26,668 bases of DNA, taken from positions 1 to 26,668 of the forward strand of contig JAEEVI010000206.1 in assembly GCA_016287035.1 (NCBI GenBank), given 5' to 3'. The notes beneath the pieces were generated by a model. That model saw nothing but the letters and a program-made list of their open reading frames with translations, was not told the origin of the DNA and did no database searches. The position numbers were made by a program, and so were the translations under genes. The stretch comes from Bacillota bacterium. Its GTDB lineage: Bacteria; Bacillota; Clostridia; Peptostreptococcales; Anaerovoracaceae. Of this stretch, positions 21,951-26,668 are shown piece by piece (the stretch's first letter is position 1; each line of letters begins with the position of its first letter).

Positions 21951-23099
21951 TTGAAGAATATATCGATACTGGGGTCCACAGGGTCCATAGGTACCCAGTG
22001 CCTCGACGTTATAAGAGAAAACAGAGAAAGCTTCAGGGTCTGTGCGCTTACATGCGGACAGAACCTTGCTTTATTCAGAGATCAGCTCGCCGAGTTCTCG
22101 CCGGGTCTGGCGGTATGCCGCAGCAGGAAGGACGCCGAGACCCTCGGAGCGGAATTTCCGGATATCAGGTTCGCGTCGGGCCTTAAGGGGATCTGCGAGG
22201 CCGCGTCTTATTTTGACGCGGACATGGTCGTCAACGCGCTTTCCGGCATGATGGGCATCGCGCCGACGATGGACGCAATAAAGGCAGGAAAGGACATAGC
22301 CTTCGCCAATAAGGAGACGCTCGTCGCGGCGGGCGAGCAGATAATGGACGCGGTCGCCGACGCCGGCGTCGCGTTCCTTCCCGTCGACAGCGAGCATTCA
22401 GCGATATTCCAGTGCGTCCAGGCCAGCCCGGGCGCGGAGATAAAGCGCATAATACTCACCGGTTCCGGCGGACCGTTCAGAGGATTTACTAAGGAGCAGC
22501 TCGGATCGGTGACGGTAGAGCAGGCTCTCTGCCATCCGAAATGGTCCATGGGAAAGAAGATCACGATAGATTCGGCGACTCTCATGAACAAGGGCCTTGA
22601 GATGATCGAGGCGTATTTTCTGTTCGGCGCGGGCGAGTCGGATATAGAGGTCGTGATCCATCCGCAGAGCGTCCTGCATTCCGCGGTGGAGTTCTCCGAC
22701 GGATCCGTTATAGGGCAGATGGCCGAGCCGGACATGAAGCTGCCGATAGCCTACGCTCTTTCCTGGCCGGAAAGGCTGCGCGGCGTTTCCAAAAGCCTCG
22801 ATCTTCTGGGCGCCGGCCGGCTGGATTTCGAAAAGCCCGACGAAGACCTTTTCCCGTGCCTTTCCCTCGCAAGGACGGCGCTGCGCGAAGGGCAGGCCTG
22901 CAGGATCGCCATGAACGCGGCGAACGAGGAGGCCGTATGGGCGTTCCTCGCCGGGCGCGTCGGGTTTACCGACATTCCGGCGATAATAGAGCGCTGCATG
23001 GATATGTTCTGCGGCGAAACGGTCACCGGCATAGAGGACGTCTACGCCCTGGAAGCGAGGACGCGCGCGTACGCGAAGGAGCTCGCGGAGGCCTTATGA
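21951..23099 (+). CDS. dxr: 1-deoxy-D-xylulose-5-phosphate reductoisomerase
   Basis: A 382-residue Dxr that converts DXP to methylerythritol phosphate with NADPH, the committed step of the non-mevalonate pathway. The N terminus has the NADPH-binding L-G-S-T-G-S-I-G (7-14). Then come F-A-N-K-E-T-L-V, the metal and substrate region P-V-D-S-E-H-S-A, S-G-G-P-F-R and H-P-K-W-S-M-G-K-K-I-T-I-D-S-A-T-L-M-N, and H-P-Q-S-V. The start is TTG directly after the cdsA stop; this unusual start may keep expression low. It overlaps rseP by 4 bases (ATGA). Confidence 0.96.
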   Translation: MKNISILGSTGSIGTQCLDVIRENRESFRVCALTCGQNLALFRDQLAEFSPGLAVCRSRKDAETLGAEFPDIRFASGLKGICEAASYFDADMVVNALSGMMGIAPTMDAIKAGKDIAFANKETLVAAGEQIMDAVADAGVAFLPVDSEHSAIFQCVQASPGAEIKRIILTGSGGPFRGFTKEQLGSVTVEQALCHPKWSMGKKITIDSATLMNKGLEMIEAYFLFGAGESDIEVVIHPQSVLHSAVEFSDGSVIGQMAEPDMKLPIAYALSWPERLRGVSKSLDLLGAGRLDFEKPDEDLFPCLSLARTALREGQACRIAMNAANEEAVWAFLAGRVGFTDIPAIIERCMDMFCGETVTGIEDVYALEARTRAYAKELAEAL

Positions 23100-24109
23100 G
23101 AGCTGTCGGTATCATAGCAGCCGTGCTGCTCTTCTGCGCGATAATAATAATACACGAGTTCGGCCATTTCGCGGCCGCGAAGCTTTCGGGCACCGGAGTT
23201 CTCGAGTTCTCTTTCGGCATGGGCCCGCTGATCTTCTCGAAGCGGAAGGGGGAGACCCTTTATTCGTTCAGAGCCGTGCCGATAGGCGGTTTCTGCCGTC
23301 TGGACGGGGAGACGGACGACGATGACAGCGGAAGCTCCTCGTCGCTCCAGTCAAAGAGCGCTCCCGTAAAGATCGCCATATTCGCGGCCGGCGCGTTCAT
23401 GAACATACTTCTGTGCGTCGCGCTGCTCACCTGCGTGTTCTTCTACGCGGGCTCGATGTCGAACATTATAGATTCCGTAACGCCCGGAGGACCGGCCGAA
23501 GCGGCAGGTATAATGCCCGGAGACATCGTCGTTGCGGTCGGCGGGGCGGAGACGTCATCCTGGACGGATACCGTGGCAGCCATCGCTTCTTCGGAGGGCA
23601 GCTTCGTCGTTACCGTTGAAAGGGACGGAGCTCTCGTCGACATCGAGACTGTCGCCGAATACAGCGCGGAGACTGGAAGAAAGATAATAGGCGTAAGCTG
23701 CAGGCTCGTGAGGAGCCTCCCGAAGGCTTTCAGGTATTCGCTTTCGACGTGCGGAGAATTCTTCAGGGCGCTTCGCGAATTCATAGTCCGGCTGTTTACC
23801 GGAAAAGTCGCCAGCAACGAGGTCGTCGGAGTCGTAGGCATGGCGTCTATGGTCGGAGAACAGACGCGCTACGGCGTGGCTTCGGTCATATATCTGATGG
23901 CTATCCTCAGCCTGAATATCGGCTGCGTGAATCTGCTTCCGCTGCCGGCGCTCGACGGCGGGCGGATACTGTTCGTGATCATCCGCGCCATATTCAGAGG
24001 ACGCATCAGCGACGAGGCGGAGGGGTACGTGCACGCCGCCGGGATGATCGCTCTGCTGGCTCTGATGGCAGTGCTTATCTTTAAGGATACATTAGTTTTA
24101 TTACGGTAA
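23096..24109 (+). CDS. rseP: Site-2 intramembrane metalloprotease RseP (RasP)
   Basis: A 337-residue zinc intramembrane protease. The first helix carries H-E-F-G-H (residues 20-24), the zinc site. A single PDZ domain (about 120-195; G-P-A-E-A-A-G-I-M-P-G-D) follows, and a late N-L-L-P-L-P-A-L-D-G-G (279-289) provides the third zinc ligand. Three to four transmembrane segments are seen. Targets in related bacteria are anti-sigma factors and signal peptide remnants; none is encoded here. The start overlaps dxr by 4 bases (ATGA). A stretch of acidic and serine residues sits between the first helix and the next membrane segment. Confidence 0.95.
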   Translation: MRAVGIIAAVLLFCAIIIIHEFGHFAAAKLSGTGVLEFSFGMGPLIFSKRKGETLYSFRAVPIGGFCRLDGETDDDDSGSSSSLQSKSAPVKIAIFAAGAFMNILLCVALLTCVFFYAGSMSNIIDSVTPGGPAEAAGIMPGDIVVAVGGAETSSWTDTVAAIASSEGSFVVTVERDGALVDIETVAEYSAETGRKIIGVSCRLVRSLPKAFRYSLSTCGEFFRALREFIVRLFTGKVASNEVVGVVGMASMVGEQTRYGVASVIYLMAILSLNIGCVNLLPLPALDGGRILFVIIRAIFRGRISDEAEGYVHAAGMIALLALMAVLIFKDTLVLLR

Positions 24110-24113
24110 ACCA

Positions 24114-25187
24114 ATGAAGAAGTTCGTAAAAGTCGGAAACGTTCAGATCGGCGGAGGCGCTCCCGTATCGATACAGTCCATGTGCAACACGGATACGAGG
24201 GACGCGGAAAAGACGCTCGCGCAGGTGGAGCAGCTGGCGGAAGCAGGCTGCCAGATAGTGCGCCTCGCTGTCCCCGACATGGAGGCGGCGAAGGGCTTCG
24301 GCGCCGTAAAGAAGAGGGCGTCAGTTCCTCTTGTAGCCGATATCCACTTCGATCACAGGCTCGCGCTCGCGGCCATGGACGAGGGCGCCGACAAGATAAG
24401 GATAAATCCCGGGAATATAGGTTCCGAAGAAAAAGTGCGCGCGGTGCTCGAAAAGGCGAGATCGTGCGGCATTCCGGTCAGGATCGGCGTCAATTCGGGC
24501 TCTCTGGAGAAAGATATACTTAAAAAATACGGCGGAGTGACTCCGCAGGGGCTTGCGGAGAGCGCGGAGAATGCCGTAAAATACGCGGAAGGATTCGGAT
24601 TCGACGACATCGTCGTTTCGATAAAATCGTCCGACGTCAAGCTCAACCACGAGGCACACAAGCTTTTCGCCGGGCGCTGTGAACATCCCCTGCACATAGG
24701 CCTCACCGAGGCAGGCGCCGGCAGAGCCGCGGAGATAAAGTCGTGCGCCGCGATAGGAGCGCTGCTCCTCGAAGGCATCGGGGATACGATGAGGATATCG
24801 CTCACGGGCGACCCCGTAAGGGAGGTCGTCCTTGCCAGACAGCTCCTTGCCGCAACAGGCGTCAGGCGGAGCGGTATAGATCTCGTCTCCTGTCCTACAT
24901 GCGGAAGAACGAGGGTCGATCTTCCATCGATCGCGCGGCGCGTTGAAGAAGCGCTGCAGCCCCTTTCCGACGAGCTCGCCCGCGAGGGCCGGTTCCTGAG
25001 AGTAGCCGTGATGGGCTGCGAGGTCAACGGTCCCGGCGAGGCGAGGAACGCGGACGTGGGAGTCGCCTGCGGAAAGGGCGTCGGGCTGCTCATAGAGCAC
25101 GGCGAGCCTGTCGCGACGGTCCCGGAGGATCAGATAATCCCTCAATTGTTCAAATTGATCGAAAAAAATACAGGGAGGCAACGATGA
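24114..25187 (+). CDS. ispG: 4-hydroxy-3-methylbut-2-en-1-yl diphosphate synthase (IspG)
   Basis: A 357-residue [4Fe-4S] enzyme of the non-mevalonate pathway that reductively opens MEcPP to HMBPP. The TIM barrel begins V-S-I-Q-S-M-C-N-T-D-T-R-D and contains V-A-D-I-H-F-D and I-R-I-N-P-G-N-I-G. The cluster ligands are Cys260 and Cys263 (C-P-T-C-G-R), Cys302 (M-G-C-E-V-N-G-P-G-E) and Glu309. The start is 4 bases after rseP, and the end overlaps pfp by 4 bases (ATGA). It works with Dxr; the other pathway genes are not in this window. Confidence 0.97.
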   Translation: MKKFVKVGNVQIGGGAPVSIQSMCNTDTRDAEKTLAQVEQLAEAGCQIVRLAVPDMEAAKGFGAVKKRASVPLVADIHFDHRLALAAMDEGADKIRINPGNIGSEEKVRAVLEKARSCGIPVRIGVNSGSLEKDILKKYGGVTPQGLAESAENAVKYAEGFGFDDIVVSIKSSDVKLNHEAHKLFAGRCEHPLHIGLTEAGAGRAAEIKSCAAIGALLLEGIGDTMRISLTGDPVREVVLARQLLAATGVRRSGIDLVSCPTCGRTRVDLPSIARRVEEALQPLSDELAREGRFLRVAVMGCEVNGPGEARNADVGVACGKGVGLLIEHGEPVATVPEDQIIPQLFKLIEKNTGRQR

Positions 25188-26416
25188 CAGAACTAAAAGG
25201 AGCATGCATATTCGGTCAGTCGGGCGGCCCGACGGCCGTGATCAACGCGAGCGCGCAGGGCGTCATTGAGACGGCTCTGAAGACAGGCTGCATAACGAAG
25301 GTCTACGGCGCGTCTCACGGTATAAAGGGCGTTCTCGACGACGAGCTCTTCGACATGAGCCTCGAGGATCCGAAGGAGATCTCGATGCTGAAGTACACGC
25401 CGTCCTCTGCGCTCGGCTCCTGCCGCTACAAGCTCAAGGACCCGGATACGGATACCACCGAGTACGAAAGGATACTCGAGATATTCAGGAAGTACGACGT
25501 GCGCTACTTCTTCTACAACGGCGGCAACGACTCCATGGATACCTGCAACAAGATATCCAAGTACATGCAGAAGGTCGGATACGAATGCCGCGTGATAGGC
25601 GTTCCCAAGACGATAGACAACGATCTGGCCGGTACCGACCACTGCCCGGGATACGGCAGCGCCGCGAAGTACATCGCCACCTCGTGCATGGAGGTGTTCC
25701 AGGACGCGAGGGTGTACGACGTCGGCACGGTCACCGTCGTGGAGATAATGGGGCGCAACGCGGGATGGCTCACGGCCGCCGCGGCTCTGGCGAAGGATAT
25801 GGGCTGCGGTCCGGACCTCATCTACCTTCCCGAGACAGATTTCTACATGAACCGCTTCCTCGACGACGTCGAGGAGATATATAAGCTCACAGGCTACTGC
25901 ATGGTCGCCGTTTCCGAGGGCATCCACTATCCCGACGGATCGCTCGTCTCCGACGTCGCCAACTCGGTCGTCGACAGCTTCGGTCACGTCCAGCTCGGCG
26001 GACTCGCTTCGCTGCTCGCCGACGAGGTCAAGAACCGCACGGGCGCGAAGGTGAGGGGCATCGAGCTGTCGCTTCTGCAGCGCTGCGCGAGCCACTGCGC
26101 TTCCGCTACAGACATCGAAGAGGCGTATATGGCCGGACGCGTGGCCGTCGAATCGGCCGTAAAAGGCCTGACGGACAAGATGGTCACCTTTACCTGCAGA
26201 AGAGATCCTAAATATCTCTGCACCGCCAATCTCGTGGATCTGGACGTGGCGGCGAACGCGGAGAAGAAGATCCCCAGGGAATGGATCAACGCCGCGGGCA
26301 ACGGGCTCAAGAGCGATTTTTCGGCTTACGCGCTTCCGCTCATACAAGGCGAGCCCGACAGGCCTATGGAAAATTCGCTTCCGAGGTTCGCGAGGCTCGC
26401 GAGGCGCAAGGCTTGA
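25184..26416 (+). CDS. pfp: Pyrophosphate-dependent 6-phosphofructokinase
   Basis: A 410-residue PFK family enzyme. The nucleotide-site motif reads G-G-N-D-S (113-117), with Asn-Asp in place of the Asp-Gly of ATP-dependent enzymes, and the catalytic loop is P-K-T-I-D-N-D (141-147), where Lys142 is the hallmark of pyrophosphate use. M-G-R-N-A-G-W and P-E-T-D-F are also present. It should reversibly phosphorylate fructose-6-phosphate with PPi, saving ATP, which is common in anaerobes. The start overlaps the ispG stop (ATGA). The next gene's -35 element overlaps its stop codon. The kinetic assignment is by family. Confidence 0.93.
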   Translation: MTELKGACIFGQSGGPTAVINASAQGVIETALKTGCITKVYGASHGIKGVLDDELFDMSLEDPKEISMLKYTPSSALGSCRYKLKDPDTDTTEYERILEIFRKYDVRYFFYNGGNDSMDTCNKISKYMQKVGYECRVIGVPKTIDNDLAGTDHCPGYGSAAKYIATSCMEVFQDARVYDVGTVTVVEIMGRNAGWLTAAAALAKDMGCGPDLIYLPETDFYMNRFLDDVEEIYKLTGYCMVAVSEGIHYPDGSLVSDVANSVVDSFGHVQLGGLASLLADEVKNRTGAKVRGIELSLLQRCASHCASATDIEEAYMAGRVAVESAVKGLTDKMVTFTCRRDPKYLCTANLVDLDVAANAEKKIPREWINAAGNGLKSDFSAYALPLIQGEPDRPMENSLPRFARLARRKA

Positions 26417-26441
26417 CAGTCTTTCGGCGCGGCTATATAAT
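26413..26441 (+). promoter_or_regulatory. Consensus promoter upstream of thiS
   Basis: A perfect TTGACA (26413-26418) and a perfect TATAAT (26436-26441) with a 17-base spacer, the only fully consensus promoter I found in the window. The -35 overlaps the pfp stop codon. The predicted start is about 26448, giving a ~90-base thiS leader. Confidence 0.85.
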
Positions 26442-26470
26442 TTCTACGTTGTAAATAATACGAAGAGACG

Positions 26471-26522
26471 AAATGTCGGAAGGGGCGCACCACCAAGGGT
26501 ACGATCTTTTCCGGCATTTTTT
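26471..26522 (+). terminator. Long hairpin with U tract in the thiS leader, attenuator-like
   Basis: Arms 26471-26481 and 26509-26519 pair over 11 bp (one G-U). The stem continues inward with wobble pairs and then CG and ACC/GGT pairs, ending in a 6-base loop (26492-26497). The T run extends through 26522. It stands between a perfect promoter and the thiS ribosome-binding site, so thiS transcripts must read through it. I do not see a TPP aptamer (no CTGAGA element) in the 23 bases before it. Confidence 0.75.
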
Positions 26523-26537
26523 GTTCGGGAGAAGGAA

Positions 26538-26668
26538 ATGCTCGTAAACGGAGAGGAGAGAACGGTAAGAGAGGGCTGCACGCTCGCGGAGTTTCTGGAC
26601 GCCGAAGGCTACAGGACCGAGCGCGTCGTAACGGAGCTCAATCTCGAGATCGTTCCGAAAAGCGAATA
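26538..26668 (+). CDS. thiS: Sulfur carrier protein ThiS, 3'-truncated by window edge
   Basis: The first 43 codons of a small ubiquitin-like ThiS, which carries sulfur as a C-terminal thiocarboxylate for thiazole synthesis. The N terminus M-L-V-N-G-E-E-R-T-V, then T-L-A-E-F-L, and V-V-T-E-L-N-L-E-I-V-P-K-S-E match the family. ATG 26538 is supported by GGAGAAGGA upstream. The Gly-Gly end lies outside the window. Downstream genes are probably the thiazole-synthesis set, which cannot be seen here. A MoaD-like carrier is a less likely alternative. Confidence 0.9.
   Translation, partial: MLVNGEERTVREGCTLAEFLDAEGYRTERVVTELNLEIVPKSE

Noticed and set aside
26441..26537. TPP riboswitch upstream of thiS
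   Set aside because: The leader is only ~90 bases and lacks the CTGAGA and related THI-box elements.
1..26668. CRISPR array, mobile element, prophage, toxin-antitoxin or other defence system
   Set aside because: No regularly spaced repeats, transposase or integrase motifs, phage genes or paired small toxin-like genes were seen; the content is housekeeping.

Overview
The window reads as a chromosomal housekeeping segment from a GC-rich, anaerobic, Clostridia-like Firmicute. The gene orders are Firmicutes-type: yggS-sepF-yggT-divIVA-lspA-rluD; rqcH divergent from yicC-gmk-rpoZ; and rpsB-tsf-pyrH-frr-uppS-cdsA-dxr-rseP-ispG. A pyrophosphate-type phosphofructokinase and a complete set of non-mevalonate pathway markers fit an anaerobic Clostridium relative. 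I cannot name a genus from sequence alone. Every gene is on the + strand except rqcH. I see no CRISPR array, transposase, integrase, prophage gene, tRNA or rRNA.

Layout. (1) 1-633: the 3' part of trmD, closed by a terminator. (2) 707-3958: a three-gene module resembling Bacillus ydjG-ydjH-ydjI (zinc-ribbon membrane protein, TPM-domain protein, SPFH protein with C-terminal zinc ribbons), without a pspA-like first gene. (3) 4063-9136: a HlyD-like membrane-anchored protein, then yggS, sepF, yggT, divIVA, lspA, rluD and a flavin-reductase-family gene, a cell-division and envelope cluster. (4) 9137-9848: 712 bases without a convincing gene, visibly AT-richer than the rest, with several dyads and a short direct repeat. 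(5) 9849-13350: rqcH on the minus strand, divergent from yicC, followed by gmk and rpoZ. (6) 13506-15727: a three-gene polar amino-acid ABC transporter, then mgtE. (7) 17287-18993: rpsB-tsf with a structured leader. (8) 19117-26416: pyrH, frr, uppS, cdsA, dxr, rseP, ispG and pfp, mostly tightly packed and several overlapping by 4 bases. (9) From 26413: a consensus promoter and an attenuator-like hairpin leading into thiS, which the window edge cuts.

The genes serve translation (trmD, rluD, rqcH, rpsB, tsf, frr), RNA and nucleotide metabolism (yicC, gmk, rpoZ, pyrH), division (sepF, yggT, divIVA), lipoprotein and membrane lipid biogenesis (lspA, uppS, cdsA, rseP), isoprenoid precursors (dxr, ispG), transport (amino-acid ABC system, mgtE) and glycolysis (pfp).

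I found no clearly new multi-gene system. The observations most worth a second look are: promoters nested inside terminator hairpins at two places, one giving a predicted leaderless mRNA; a promoter-hairpin-thiS arrangement without a TPP aptamer; a pspA-less YdjGHI-like module; single-residue departures in LspA and RqcH at normally conserved positions; and an AT-rich 0.7-kb gap.
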